DNA of 64,000 nt from Stakelama pacifica (GTDB lineage Bacteria; Pseudomonadota; Alphaproteobacteria; Sphingomonadales; Sphingomonadaceae): the NCBI RefSeq assembly GCF_004361835.1, contig NZ_SNWD01000001.1, positions 310,001-374,000 of the forward strand. The letters are read 5' to 3'. Shown here piece by piece: positions 37,470 through 47,080 of this stretch. Below the pieces are notes generated by a model. That model was not told where the DNA came from, made no database searches, and worked only from the letters and a program-made list of their open reading frames with translations. Numbering within the stretch: the stretch's first letter is position 1; every line of letters begins with the position of its first letter. Made by a program: the position numbers and the translations under genes.

Positions 37470-39721
37470 GCGTTATTCCTGTGTCTGGTTAAGGTGGGAT
37501 GCGGCGTTTCGGCTTCGCCGGGCGTCTCTCCGCCGGTTTCTGCCAGACCGGCCAGCAGCGCACCGTCAAAGATGATCTTCACCTCGGTGCCCTCTTTGTC
37601 GGGGCGATCGGCAAATTCGATCGTTCCGAAATGTTCCTCGACGATCTTCTTCACGATCGCGAGGCCAAGCCCGGTGCCGCGCGCCCGGGTGGTCATATAG
37701 GGTTCGACGATCCGGTCGCGCTCGACCGGAAGGCCGATCCCGGTATCGAGAATCCGCACCGTGATATGCCCCTCCGCGTCCGAGGCGACGGAAGCTACGA
37801 CCTCAGAATCCTGATCGCTTTCGTGTTTTGCTTCAACAGCTTCCACAGCATTTTTGACAAGATTGCTGAGCGCCTGGCCGATCTGCCGCCGGTCACAGAC
37901 AAGATGCGGCATCGACCCGTCATGATCGACTTTGAACGCAATGTCGGGATGCGCCACTTCGTGCAGGAACACCGCCTGACGGACGATATCGAGCAGGGAT
38001 TCGTCGCGAAACACCGGCTTGGGCATTCGCGCGAAGGAGGAGAATTCATCGACCATCCGCCTGAGGTCGCCGACCTGCCGGACAATGGTTTCGGTGAGGC
38101 GGGCAAAGGTGCTGTCGGCAGGATCGATCTGCTTGCCATAGCGGCGCTGCAACCGCTCGGCGGCGAGCTGGATCGGTGTCAGCGGGTTCTTGATTTCATG
38201 CGCGATCCGCCGCGCGACGTCCGACCACGCCGCGCGCCGCTGATCGAGCAACTGCTGGGTAATGTCGTCAAAGGTCAGGATGCGGTTATTTTCGTCACGC
38301 GTGATCTTCACCGCCAGCGTCTTCGCCTCGCCGCCGATGGTCATCTGGACCACCGCCTCGCGCCCGCCCTGATCGAGCACCGCCTCCAGATCGGGGGCGA
38401 TATCTTTCAGCGGCTGCCCCACCGGCACCGTGTCGCCGGTGCGCAGCATCTCCATCGCCGACCGGTTGATCAGACGGACGCTATGATCCTCGCCGATCGA
38501 AATTACGCCCGCACGCACACCCGACATCACGGCTTCGATCAGCGCGCGGCGGCTTTCGATCTGCGCATTGGCGGCGACCAGCGCATTGGTCTGTTCCTGC
38601 AGCCTGCCCGTCATCCGGTTGAAGGCCGAGGCGAGCGTGCCGATCTCATCCTCCGATGCAGGTACCGATACCCGCGCGGAAAGATCGCCACCCGCCACCT
38701 TTCGCGCCGCATCGACCAGATCGCCGACAGGGCGCACGAGACGGTCGGCGACGGCGAGCGCGATGAACACCGCAAGGCCGACGATCAGCAGCGATACGAT
38801 CATCAGCGCAGCGTTGAATTTGAGCTGGAGCGAGCGCGATCGCGTCAGCAATGCGTGATAGTCATCGACGATCGCCTTGCCCCGGCGAAGCAACGTGGCG
38901 GTCTGTTTGTCGAAGACCCGGGTCGCGTAGAGGTAATTCTCATCGCCCCAGTCGAGCTTGGTCAGCGCGCCCGGTGCTTCCAGACTGGGCACGATCAGCG
39001 TTTTCTGGCCGTTCCGAATCTCCTTGATCATTGCCAGGTTGATGACCTGTTCGAGATCGCGCTCATAAGGATCGACCAGCGCGAGCGAATTGATATGCCC
39101 GTCGGGCGTGACATGCACGATAATCGCTTCGGAAAGCTCGCGCTGATAGGTCTGGTAGAACAGGCCGCGCGCGAAAGTCGGGCTGTCGATCCCGAACTGG
39201 TCGAGATAATATTTCGACAGATCGCCGCTCATCGTTTCGACCTGCTTGCCGATGCGGGTCAGTTCGAGCTCGTAATTTTCGTGCGCAATCGCCGAGGCGT
39301 TTTCGAGCATTCCCCCGGCGCGATCGGAAAACCAGAATTCGACGCCATGCTGGAACAGCAGCGAGGCGAAGATCGTGACGAACAGCATCGGGATCGCCGC
39401 CATGGCTGAGAACAGCGCGACAAGACGGACATGTAGCCGCCCGTCGCCGCCGATGGGTGAGGCAGCCGCACGGCGTTTGGCGACGCGCCGCCCGATCAGC
39501 ACCAGCAGTCCCATCGCAGGAAGCAGGTTCGCGACGAGGAGCAGTGCGATCAGTTGCGGGGACAAGAGGCGCTGGGTCGAACTGACCCCGGATATCAGGA
39601 AATAGGTTCCCGCCCCGATCAGGACCGCCAGCGCGAACACACCGATCTCGACAAAGCGCATCGGAACGGCGGCCCGAAGCCGTTGAAAAAACTGCCTTTT
39701 ATGATCGGCGACGACGCTCAT
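37466..39721 (-). CDS. ntrY: Sensor histidine kinase NtrY
   Basis: The ~751-residue membrane kinase has several N-terminal helices, a periplasmic/extracytoplasmic region, a HAMP domain (DRLVRPVGDLVDAARKVAGG), a PAS domain, a HisKA motif [21 protein letters not shown] with the phosphorylated His, and a HATPase domain (NLVKNAVEA, DTGIGLP, GTGLGLAIVKKI). With NtrX it senses nitrogen or redox status in alphaproteobacteria. I prefer ATG 39721 (MSVVADHKRQFFQRL); a GTG at 39760 is in frame. Thirty to seventy bases separate it from ntrC. Confidence 0.93.
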   Translation of the reverse strand: MSVVADHKRQFFQRLRAAVPMRFVEIGVFALAVLIGAGTYFLISGVSSTQRLLSPQLIALLLVANLLPAMGLLVLIGRRVAKRRAAASPIGGDGRLHVRLVALFSAMAAIPMLFVTIFASLLFQHGVEFWFSDRAGGMLENASAIAHENYELELTRIGKQVETMSGDLSKYYLDQFGIDSPTFARGLFYQTYQRELSEAIIVHVTPDGHINSLALVDPYERDLEQVINLAMIKEIRNGQKTLIVPSLEAPGALTKLDWGDENYLYATRVFDKQTATLLRRGKAIVDDYHALLTRSRSLQLKFNAALMIVSLLIVGLAVFIALAVADRLVRPVGDLVDAARKVAGGDLSARVSVPASEDEIGTLASAFNRMTGRLQEQTNALVAANAQIESRRALIEAVMSGVRAGVISIGEDHSVRLINRSAMEMLRTGDTVPVGQPLKDIAPDLEAVLDQGGREAVVQMTIGGEAKTLAVKITRDENNRILTFDDITQQLLDQRRAAWSDVARRIAHEIKNPLTPIQLAAERLQRRYGKQIDPADSTFARLTETIVRQVGDLRRMVDEFSSFARMPKPVFRDESLLDIVRQAVFLHEVAHPDIAFKVDHDGSMPHLVCDRRQIGQALSNLVKNAVEAVEAKHESDQDSEVVASVASDAEGHITVRILDTGIGLPVERDRIVEPYMTTRARGTGLGLAIVKKIVEEHFGTIEFADRPDKEGTEVKIIFDGALLAGLAETGGETPGEAETPHPTLTRHRNNA

Positions 39722-39790
39722 CGTTGCCAAAATACAACATTGTCGTTGCGGGGAAAACACATATTTGCGCTTATTCGGCGCTAAAGCGGG

Positions 39791-41221
39791 TCATCCGGTC
39801 GTGCCGCCGGGATCGATGTCCAGCAAATCGAGCTTCTTGCGCAAGGTGTTGCGATTGATGCCCAGCGCCTTTGCGGCGCGCAGCTGGTTGCCGCCGGTCT
39901 GTTCGAGGATCGCCTCGATCAACGGTTTCTCGACCTCTGCGATGATCCGGTCATAAAGCGAGCCGTCCACCATTGCTTGTGGGTCGGCTAGTGCAATCTC
40001 GCTCAGCCGCGCGCGAACCGCGCCGCGCAGACTGTCCGCGTCAGGATCAAGGATTGCAAATCGCTCACCTTCGCCGAGCATTGCGCGGATTTCCTCCGCG
40101 TCGATCACATCGTCGCGGCCCAGTACGGCAATCCGGCGCATCAGATTTTCCAGCTCACGAACATTGCCGGGCCAGCCATAGGCCTGAAGCAACGCCCCGG
40201 CGCCGTCGGACAGGCGTTTGCGCGGCAGCCCCTGCTCAGCCGCACGGTCAAGAAAATGACGCGCGAGCAGCGGAACATCCTGACGCCGGTCGCGCAGCGC
40301 CGGCAGCGCGATCGGCACAACGTTCAGCCGGTAGAATAAATCCTCACGAAACCGGTTTTCGGCGACCAGCTTCGCCAGATCCTTGTTCGTCGCCGCGACG
40401 ATCCGGACATTGGCGCGGATCGTGCGCGACCCGCCGACGCTGGTAAATTCACCCGATTGCAGCACGCGCAGCAGCCGCGTCTGCGCGTCCATCGGCATGT
40501 CGCCGATTTCATCGAGGAACAGCGTGCCGCCCGATGCCTGTTCGAACTTGCCCGCCGCGCGCGCCTGCGCCCCGGTAAAGGCGCCGCGCTCATGCCCGAA
40601 CAGCTCCGCTTCGATCAGCTCACGGGGGATCGCAGCCATGTTCAGCGCTACGAACGGCGCATTGCGGCGGTGGCCGAGATCATGGATCGCCTGCGCCACC
40701 AGTTCCTTGCCGGTTCCCGATTCGCCCGAAATCAGAACGGTGAGATCGTTCGAAACCACCCGCGCGATGATGCGATACACATCCTGCATCGCGGGCGAGC
40801 GCCCGATGAGCGGCAGCGCCTCGTCGGGCGCCCCCTCCTCCCCTTCGCCGGTCCCGCGATTGCGGCCCAGTGCGCTCGCCACCGCAGCGGTAAGCGCGTC
40901 GAGATCGAAGGGTTTGGGAAGATATTCGAACGCTCCTGCCTCGGTTGCGCGCACCGCCGTCGAAAGCGTATTCTTTGCCGAGAGCACGATCACCGGAAGG
41001 CCGGGATGGTCTTGCATCAGCGCACGGACCAGCTCCAGCCCGTCGCCATCGGGCAGCACGACATCGCTCACCAGCAAATCGGGCAGGTTCGCCAGTTGCG
41101 TTCGCGCGTCGCGCAGGGTTTCCGCGGCCCGGACACGATGCCCGGCACGCTTCAGCGCGGCAGCGACGACGGTACGGATCGCGCCGTCATCGTCGATGAC
41201 CAGAATATCGGCCGATTTCAC
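39791..41221 (-). CDS. ntrC: Nitrogen regulation response regulator NtrC
   Basis: The 476-residue sigma-54 activator has a receiver domain with Asp53 (LLVSDVVLPDGDGLEL), an AAA+ domain with GESGTGKE, an intact GAFTGA loop (HERGAFTGAQARA), FLDEIGDMP and an R-finger region. A Fis-type DNA-binding helix (LRAAKALGINRNTLRKKLDLL) ends the protein. It activates nitrogen-scavenging genes when phosphorylated by NtrB, encoded 7 bases upstream. It starts at GTG 41221. Confidence 0.96.
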   Translation of the reverse strand: MKSADILVIDDDGAIRTVVAAALKRAGHRVRAAETLRDARTQLANLPDLLVSDVVLPDGDGLELVRALMQDHPGLPVIVLSAKNTLSTAVRATEAGAFEYLPKPFDLDALTAAVASALGRNRGTGEGEEGAPDEALPLIGRSPAMQDVYRIIARVVSNDLTVLISGESGTGKELVAQAIHDLGHRRNAPFVALNMAAIPRELIEAELFGHERGAFTGAQARAAGKFEQASGGTLFLDEIGDMPMDAQTRLLRVLQSGEFTSVGGSRTIRANVRIVAATNKDLAKLVAENRFREDLFYRLNVVPIALPALRDRRQDVPLLARHFLDRAAEQGLPRKRLSDGAGALLQAYGWPGNVRELENLMRRIAVLGRDDVIDAEEIRAMLGEGERFAILDPDADSLRGAVRARLSEIALADPQAMVDGSLYDRIIAEVEKPLIEAILEQTGGNQLRAAKALGINRNTLRKKLDLLDIDPGGTTG

Positions 41222-41228
41222 GTCGATG

Positions 41229-42320
41229 CTATGCCCTTGCCAGAAAGATGTGAAATTCGGTCGTCGGCGGGTCGGTTGCTTCGCGCTGATAATGAACGAT
41301 GCCGCCCATGTCGCGGATCAGCTTGTCGACCAGCGGCAGGCCGAGCCCCTTTCCCTCGGGCTTGCCCGACACAAAGGGTTCGAACAGATGTTCGGCGATA
41401 TCGGCAGGTGCGCCCGGGCCATTGTCGCTGATCGTAATTTCGATCGGCAGCGGGCGGCGCGGATGCCCCGGGCCGACACTGACCGACATGCCGTGCCGGA
41501 AGGCGGTCGAAATCGTGATCCGTGGATCCGGCACCCCATCAAGCGCTTCTGCGGCATTCTTGATAAGGTTCAGCACAAGCTGCAGAAACGCATCACGGTC
41601 GAGCAATGCGGGCGGAAGCGAAGGGTCATAATCCTCGACCATCTCGATATCGCTGGCGAACCCCGCTTCGGCAAGCGAGCGGGCATGGGCGAGCAGCGGA
41701 TAGATGCTTTGCGCGCGCAGTTCGAGCGGCCGGGTGTCGGTAAAATCCTCCATCCGGTCGATCAGCGCAGCGACCCGGTCGACTTCCGCCGTAATCAGGC
41801 TGGTCAGTTCCTCCGGCTGGTCCACCCCGGCGGCAAGCAATTGCGCCGCTCCGCGTATGCCCGATAGCGGGTTCTTGATCTCATGCGCCAGCATCGCAGC
41901 CGCGCCGATCGCTGCCCGCGCTCCCGCGCTGCGATCGATGCCATAGCCCATGCGTCGCCCGGCGGGCGCGTGATGCAGCGTTACGATCCGCCATTCGGGC
42001 CGGTCGGCGACAAAGCCCTCAACGAAATCAGCACGGATATCCGCACCGCGCCGGATACGGATATCGGCATCGAACGCCGCGAAGCCGAGCCCGGGCCGCC
42101 GGTCGGCATAGCCCGACGGCGGCTCGATCAGCCGGTCGAGCCGCTGCCCCTTCATGGCCCGTTCCGACTGGTTGAGCAGATGCTCCGCCGCTGCATTGGC
42201 GCGCGCGACACATTCATCGGGGCCGATCAACAGCGCGGCGACGGGAAGCGACGCGAACAGATCCTCACCCGCAATCGACGCGGCTTCCGCGCCGTTCAAG
42301 CGGCCGCCTGAATGCGCCAT
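41229..42320 (-). CDS. ntrB: Nitrogen regulation histidine kinase NtrB
   Basis: This 363-residue soluble kinase has a PAS domain (about 20-110), a HisKA motif with His146 ([20 protein letters not shown]) and a HATPase domain ([30 protein letters not shown]). It phosphorylates NtrC under nitrogen limitation under PII control. Its start lies 25 bases inside dusB, and the stop is 7 bases before ntrC, so dusB-ntrB-ntrC are one operon. Confidence 0.95.
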   Translation of the reverse strand: MAHSGGRLNGAEAASIAGEDLFASLPVAALLIGPDECVARANAAAEHLLNQSERAMKGQRLDRLIEPPSGYADRRPGLGFAAFDADIRIRRGADIRADFVEGFVADRPEWRIVTLHHAPAGRRMGYGIDRSAGARAAIGAAAMLAHEIKNPLSGIRGAAQLLAAGVDQPEELTSLITAEVDRVAALIDRMEDFTDTRPLELRAQSIYPLLAHARSLAEAGFASDIEMVEDYDPSLPPALLDRDAFLQLVLNLIKNAAEALDGVPDPRITISTAFRHGMSVSVGPGHPRRPLPIEITISDNGPGAPADIAEHLFEPFVSGKPEGKGLGLPLVDKLIRDMGGIVHYQREATDPPTTEFHIFLARA

Positions 42321-43294
42321 GGCGCGTAAAATTCGGCGAGCATCGCAAGCACCCGGCGCGAATCCGGCTCCTGATTGACCTTGTTGCGAAACTCGGCCGA
42401 TCCGGTCAGCCCCTTGGTATACCAGCCGATATGCTTGCGCGCCATGTTGACGCCGACCTGCTCGCCATACAGGTCGAGCATCTGCTGATAATGATCGATG
42501 ATGACGCGATATTGCTCGTCGATCGTCGGATCCGGCCGCGCCTCGCCGCCGGTCAGCGCGTCCATCATCTGACGCAGCAGCCAGGGCCGGCCATAGGCGC
42601 CGCGCCCGACCATCACCCCGTCCGCGCCCGACTGGTGCAGCGCCTCCCGCGCATCCCCGACGGTACAGATATCGCCATTGACGATCACCGGGACGCTGAC
42701 CGCATCCTTGACCTTGCGGACAAAGGCCCAGTCGGCACTGCCCTTATACATCTGGCACCGGGTGCGTCCGTGGACGGTAATCATCTTCACCCCGATATCC
42801 TCCGCCGCGCGGGCGAGTTCGGGAGCGTTGAGGCTGTTATGATCCCAGCCCATCCGCATTTTCAGCGTGACGGGCACGGACACCGCCTTCACCGTGGCTT
42901 CGATGATCTCGATGGCGAGCTTCGGTTCGCGCATCAGCGCCGATCCGGCATAGCCGTTGGTCACCTTGCGCACCGGACAGCCCATATTGATATCGATGAT
43001 CGCCGCGCCGCGATCTTCGTTCAGCTTCGCCGCATCGCCCATCTCTTTGGGCGTATTGCCGACGAGCTGCATCGACACGGGTTCCTCGATCGGGTCCCAT
43101 GCGGCCTTTTGCACCGACTGGCGCGTTTCGCGGATTGCCGCCTGACTCGCGATCATCTCGGTGACGTTGAGACCCGAACCGAAGCGACGCACGATGCGGC
43201 GGAACGGCAGGTCAGTAACGCCGGTCATCGGCGCGAGCAGGACCGGCGCATCGATGCGAACCGGCCCGATCTGGATTGGGTGCAATAAAGTCAT
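42296..43294 (-). CDS. dusB: tRNA-dihydrouridine synthase DusB (NifR3)
   Basis: The 332-residue flavoenzyme reduces uridine in the tRNA D-loop. FMN-binding TIM barrel motifs are visible ([34 protein letters not shown] with the catalytic Cys, [40 protein letters not shown]). Its place upstream of ntrBC gave the old name nifR3 and is typical of alphaproteobacteria. It is divergent from ispDF with 91 bases between the starts. Confidence 0.95.
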   Translation of the reverse strand: MTLLHPIQIGPVRIDAPVLLAPMTGVTDLPFRRIVRRFGSGLNVTEMIASQAAIRETRQSVQKAAWDPIEEPVSMQLVGNTPKEMGDAAKLNEDRGAAIIDINMGCPVRKVTNGYAGSALMREPKLAIEIIEATVKAVSVPVTLKMRMGWDHNSLNAPELARAAEDIGVKMITVHGRTRCQMYKGSADWAFVRKVKDAVSVPVIVNGDICTVGDAREALHQSGADGVMVGRGAYGRPWLLRQMMDALTGGEARPDPTIDEQYRVIIDHYQQMLDLYGEQVGVNMARKHIGWYTKGLTGSAEFRNKVNQEPDSRRVLAMLAEFYAPWRIQAAA

Positions 43295-43385
43295 AGCTAT
43301 GCCTGAAATTCAGGCAGCTCCTTACGGGAGTCATGGTATTTTCGCAAGGCTGGCGGGCGGCGAGGTGTTGCGCTACCGCGCGCTC

Positions 43386-44546
43386 ATGACATCGAAGCGA
43401 ACCGTGGGAATCGTCGTCGCGGCCGGGACAGGGACCCGGTCGGGGTCCGCCACACCCAAACAATATGCCCCGCTGGGCGGTCGCGCGATGGTCGCGCACA
43501 GCGTCGCCGCCTTTGCCGCGCATCCCGGAGTGGATACCGTGATCGTCGTCATCGGCGGCGATCAGGAGGAAGCGGCCCGCGCTGCGCTGGGCGATGTTAC
43601 GCTCGTCCCCGGCGGCGTCACTCGGCGCGAATCCGTGCTGGCCGGGCTTGAGGCGGTCGCTGCATCGGGTGGAGCGCAGCGCGTGCTGATCCACGATGCG
43701 GCGCGCCCTTTTCTTCCGGCCGCCGTCATCGATTCGCTGCTCGCCGCGCTCGAAACGCATGGCGGCGCGGTTCCGGTGATGCCGGTTGCCGATACGCTCG
43801 CCTTTGGTGCCGACCATCTGGGCGATGTGGTACCGCGCGACCGGCTCGTGCGGGTGCAGACGCCGCAGGCGTTCGTGTTTTCCGACATTATGGCGGCGCA
43901 TCGAAACTGGCCCGCAGATCGCGAAGCAACCGACGATGCACAAATCGCGCGCGCGGCCGGCATTGTCGTCGCGCTGGTGGAAGGCAGCCTTATGCTTGAA
44001 AAAGTCACCTATCCCGACGATTTCGCCGCCGCCGAAGCGAAGATTGCCGCATCGTCGCATGTCCGCACCGCCATGGGCTTCGATGTGCATCGGCTCGTCG
44101 CGGGTGAGGAACTGTGGCTCGGCGGCATTCTGATCCCGCACGATAAGGGGCTGTCGGGGCATAGCGATGCCGATGTCGCGCTGCATGCGGTGACCGACGC
44201 TCTGCTCGGCGCTGCCGGAGCGGGCGATATCGGCACGCATTTCCCGCCCAGCGACGCGCAATGGCGCGGCGCCCCCTCCTCGCGCTTTCTCGAACATGCG
44301 CGCGATCTGGTCCTCGCCGCTTGCGGGCGGATCGATTTTATCGACCTCACGATCATTTGCGAAGCGCCGAAGGTCGGTCCATATCGAGACGCTATGCGCG
44401 CCCGGATCGCCGGGTTGTTGCGGCTGCCCGAGAGCCGGATTAGCATCAAGGCGACGACGACCGAGCGTCTGGGCTTTACCGGTCGCAAAGAGGGAATCGC
44501 CGCGCAGGCGATTGCCACTATCAGTATTGCGGAGTTTACCCGATGA
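43386..44546 (+). CDS. ispDF: Bifunctional MEP cytidylyltransferase / ME-cPP synthase
   Basis: This 386-residue fusion catalyses two non-consecutive MEP-pathway steps. Residues 1-225 are IspD, which makes CDP-methylerythritol from MEP and CTP (VVAAGTGTRSGSATPKQY, HDAARPF, DDAQIA). Residues 229-386 are IspF, with metal ligands Asp233, His235 and His267 (MGFDVHRL, SGHSDADVALH, ATTTERLGF). Fused ispDF is common in alphaproteobacteria. The ATG at 43386 starts just before the IspD fold; an upstream ATG at 43302 is in frame but extends into poorly conserved sequence. Confidence 0.95.
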   Translation: MTSKRTVGIVVAAGTGTRSGSATPKQYAPLGGRAMVAHSVAAFAAHPGVDTVIVVIGGDQEEAARAALGDVTLVPGGVTRRESVLAGLEAVAASGGAQRVLIHDAARPFLPAAVIDSLLAALETHGGAVPVMPVADTLAFGADHLGDVVPRDRLVRVQTPQAFVFSDIMAAHRNWPADREATDDAQIARAAGIVVALVEGSLMLEKVTYPDDFAAAEAKIAASSHVRTAMGFDVHRLVAGEELWLGGILIPHDKGLSGHSDADVALHAVTDALLGAAGAGDIGTHFPPSDAQWRGAPSSRFLEHARDLVLAACGRIDFIDLTIICEAPKVGPYRDAMRARIAGLLRLPESRISIKATTTERLGFTGRKEGIAAQAIATISIAEFTR

Positions 44547-45118
44547 AGTTTCGAAACGTCCCGGCAGCGGCGTTTGGCTGGGCCATGACGGGCGCAATCG
44601 CATTCGCTCCCGCCGCGGCACAGGCGCAAACGCAGGCGCGGTGCATTCCCGCCGCCGATGCGCAGGCCGTGGCCGCAGTGTTTTTGCCGAGCGCAGTGCG
44701 GGCGGTACGCACCCGCTGCGCGCCGATGCTGTCCCGGGATGCATATCTGAAGCAATCGGGCGACCGGCTGCTCAGCAAGCTCGACGGTGAGGCCCGGGGG
44801 CAGTTCAGGAGCGCGATGCGCGGCATCAACCGCATTGCGGGCACCGACCTCGACCTTAGCACCCTGCCGCCCGAAATGGTGCAGCCGCTGGTCGATGAGC
44901 TGGTTCGCAACAAACTCGGCACCAGCAATATCGACAGCAAGGGCTGTAAGCGAATCGATCGCGGCCTTGCGCTGGTCGACCCGCTGCCCGCAAGCAGCCT
45001 TTCGGGGCTGCTCGTGATGGTGGCGCGGCTGGGGCTGGAACACCGCTCCGCCAAAAGCGGGCGCGTTGACGATGCGGTTTCGCTGTTCAAAATTTGCGAC
45101 GCGACGGAGAATAAATGA
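44543..45118 (+). CDS. Secreted hypothetical protein in the ispDF-pncC operon
   Basis: The 191-residue protein has a signal peptide ending near AQAQ (about 29) and four cysteines in the mature part, two close together near the N-terminus (RCIPAADAQ, RTRCAPML), which suggests periplasmic disulfides. The rest is predicted alpha-helical with no motif I recognise. ATGA overlaps couple it to ispDF before it and pncC after it, so it is surely expressed. Function unknown. Confidence 0.8.
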   Translation: MKFRNVPAAAFGWAMTGAIAFAPAAAQAQTQARCIPAADAQAVAAVFLPSAVRAVRTRCAPMLSRDAYLKQSGDRLLSKLDGEARGQFRSAMRGINRIAGTDLDLSTLPPEMVQPLVDELVRNKLGTSNIDSKGCKRIDRGLALVDPLPASSLSGLLVMVARLGLEHRSAKSGRVDDAVSLFKICDATENK

Positions 45119-45660
45119 TGATCGACCGCGTTCTTCCCGACAAGCTGTACGACACCGCAAAACGGGTGGTCGATGCCAATCGCGCCGCCAATCGGCGCAT
45201 CGCGCTTGCCGAAAGCTGCACCGGCGGGCTGGTCAGCGCTGCGCTTACTGAAATTCCGGGGTCGTCGGACGTGTTCGAAACCGGGTTCGTCACCTATTCC
45301 AACGATGCGAAGCTCAGCGTTCTCGACGTGAGCCTCGACCTTCTCGAAACCTTCGGGTCGGTCTCGATCGCGGTGGCATGGAGCATGGCGCAGGGCGTGC
45401 TGGAAAAAAGCACTGCCGATGTCGCGGTCGCCATTACCGGTATTGCCGGCCCCGGGGGCGGAACCGAAAAGAAGCCGGTCGGCACGGTGGTGTTCGCACG
45501 CGCCGAACGCGGCGCCGATCCTCAAAATGTCGTCGCCGATTCGCGCAAGTTCGACGATGACGGGCGCGGATCGATCCGGCTTCAGGCGGCGTTATGCGCG
45601 CTCGAATTGCTGATGCCGGGGTCTGAGCCGTTTTCGGAGGAAGACGAAGCGTTCGAATAA
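45115..45660 (+). CDS. pncC: CinA C-terminal domain / nicotinamide-nucleotide amidohydrolase (PncC)
   Basis: The 181-residue protein is the stand-alone CinA-C/PncC type, which deamidates NMN to NaMN in pyridine-nucleotide salvage. The family motifs are ALAESCTGGLVSAALTEIPG, FVTYSNDAK, and AVAITGIAGPGGGTEKKPVG. A double ATG (45115 and 45118) overlaps the previous stop. Its 3' end overlaps the convergent ratA-like gene by 79 bases. Confidence 0.93.
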   Translation: MMIDRVLPDKLYDTAKRVVDANRAANRRIALAESCTGGLVSAALTEIPGSSDVFETGFVTYSNDAKLSVLDVSLDLLETFGSVSIAVAWSMAQGVLEKSTADVAVAITGIAGPGGGTEKKPVGTVVFARAERGADPQNVVADSRKFDDDGRGSIRLQAALCALELLMPGSEPFSEEDEAFE

Positions 45661-46082
45661 AGCGCATCGGCGCGTTGTTCGAACGCGCCGATCATCTTAC
45701 GCAGCGCCCGGTCGAACACCTGCCCGGCCAGCATTTCGAACATCCGGTTCTTGAACGCGAAATCGACGCAGAAATCGACCAGACAACCGCCCTGCCCGTC
45801 GGGGCGGAATTTCCAGTCATTGTGCAGATATTTCATCGGCCCGTCGACATATTCGACATGAATATGGTCGGGCCGCTCCATCTGCACCCGCGAGGTGAAG
45901 GTTTCGCGCAGCCCCTTGAACCCGACGATCATGTCGGCGACCATTTCGGTATCGCTTTGCGAACGAACCCGAATGGCGCTGACCCAGGGCAGAAATTCGT
46001 CATAGGCACCGACATCGGAGACCATGTCGAACATCTGCTCGGGACTATAAGGAAGCTGCCGCGTCTCAGTATGTTTGGGCAT
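45582..46082 (-). CDS. RatA/COQ10-type START-domain protein
   Basis: This 166-residue SRPBCC/START-fold protein is of the Coq10/RatA family ([23 protein letters not shown] at the N-terminus, then DYEFLPW-like DEFLPWVSA and VDFCVDFAFKN). Coq10 members bind ubiquinone and support respiration; the ribosome-binding toxin role reported for E. coli RatA is less likely here. It lies directly after lipA with a TGATG overlap. The Ser/Asn-rich tail (about 143-166) overlaps the end of pncC and is variable. Confidence 0.88.
   Translation of the reverse strand: MPKHTETRQLPYSPEQMFDMVSDVGAYDEFLPWVSAIRVRSQSDTEMVADMIVGFKGLRETFTSRVQMERPDHIHVEYVDGPMKYLHNDWKFRPDGQGGCLVDFCVDFAFKNRMFEMLAGQVFDRALRKMIGAFEQRADALYSNASSSSENGSDPGISNSSAHNAA
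45666..45692. other. Strong inverted repeat at the pncC/ratA convergent 3' ends
   Basis: A perfect 11-base-pair stem (ATCGGCGCGTT/AACGCGCCGAT, 5-base loop) begins 5 bases after the pncC stop, inside the ratA-like coding region, where it encodes IGAFEQRAD. No T-run follows. It may end pncC transcripts despite lying within another gene, or be a coding coincidence. Confidence 0.4.
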
Positions 46083-47014
46083 CAGCCTCTCGCAGCCTGC
46101 GCCGCAAGCCGCGCCTCCCGATTGGCGCGAAGCCGTTCGAAATCGTCACCCGCATGATAGCTTGACCGGGTCAGCGGCGAGCTGGCGACCAGCAGGAATC
46201 CTTTGGCGCGCGCGATCGAGGCATAAGCGTCGAATGCCTGCGGCGTCACGAAATCGGCGACCTTGGCGTGCCTGGGCGTCGGCTGAAGATACTGGCCCAT
46301 CGTCAGGAAATCGATATCGGCCGAGCGCATATCGTCCATCACCTGATGCACTTCGAGCCGCTGTTCGCCAAGACCGAGCATGATGCCCGATTTGGTGAAG
46401 ATCGACGGATCGAGCGTCTTCACCCGCTCGAGCAGGCGAAGCGACGCATAATAACGCGCGCCGGGGCGGATCGTCGGATAGAGCCGCGGCACGGTTTCGA
46501 GATTGTGATTGAACACATCCGGCCGCGCCTCGACGATCATCTCGAGCGCCGAATCGACCTTGTTGCGGAAATCGGGGGTCAGGATTTCGATCGTCGTATC
46601 GGGTGCCTGTGCACGCAACGCCTCGATCACCTTCACGAACTGGCGTGCGCCGCCATCGGGAAGATCGTCGCGATCGACCGACGTAATGACGATATGTTTC
46701 AGTCCCATCTGAACCGCGACATCGGCGACATGCTGCGGCTCTTTGGGATCCACCATGCGGGGCATGCCGGTCTTCACATTGCAAAAGGCGCAGGCGCGCG
46801 TGCAGGTGTCTCCCAGAATCATCACGGTTGCGTGCTTGCGCGTCCAGCACTCGCCGATATTCGGGCAGGCAGCTTCCTCACACACCGTGGCGAGGTTCTT
46901 CTCGCGCATCAGCTTCTTGGTCTCGGCAAAACCGACCGAAGTCGGTGCTTTTACGCGAATCCAGTCGGGTTTGCGCTGACGTGGCGCGGGGGCGATGTCG
47001 GTTTGGTCGGTCAT
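46082..47014 (-). CDS. lipA: Lipoyl synthase
   Basis: The 310-residue radical-SAM enzyme inserts two sulfurs into octanoyl-lipoyl domains of 2-oxoacid dehydrogenases. Both iron-sulfur clusters are supported: the auxiliary cluster by [13 protein letters not shown] and the radical-SAM cluster by [11 protein letters not shown]. The C-terminal auxiliary Ser lies in [10 protein letters not shown]. The TGATG junction couples it to the Coq10-like gene, and this pairing is common in alphaproteobacteria. Confidence 0.97.
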   Translation of the reverse strand: MTDQTDIAPAPRQRKPDWIRVKAPTSVGFAETKKLMREKNLATVCEEAACPNIGECWTRKHATVMILGDTCTRACAFCNVKTGMPRMVDPKEPQHVADVAVQMGLKHIVITSVDRDDLPDGGARQFVKVIEALRAQAPDTTIEILTPDFRNKVDSALEMIVEARPDVFNHNLETVPRLYPTIRPGARYYASLRLLERVKTLDPSIFTKSGIMLGLGEQRLEVHQVMDDMRSADIDFLTMGQYLQPTPRHAKVADFVTPQAFDAYASIARAKGFLLVASSPLTRSSYHAGDDFERLRANREARLAAQAARG

Positions 47015-47080
47015 GCCGCTCCAGATAGCGATCCTCTCCGCCCCTTGCCAGCCCCGGCAAGCGATGCTTTACCGAAAAGC

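Noticed and set aside
36102..39409. Long plus-strand frames (over 500 codons each) opposite ntrX and ntrY
   Set aside because: Antisense shadows of the two-component genes; composition is typical of reversed GC-rich coding sequence.
45666..45692. GGCGCGTT/AACGCGCC inverted repeats as a dispersed mobile repeat (REP/MITE)
   Set aside because: I found only two loosely similar copies, one inside coding sequence and with different loops, which is not enough for a repeat family.
45582..46082. RatA as a toxin of a type II toxin-antitoxin system
   Set aside because: No antitoxin partner is present, and the position after lipA and similarity to Coq10 favour a ubiquinone-binding START protein.
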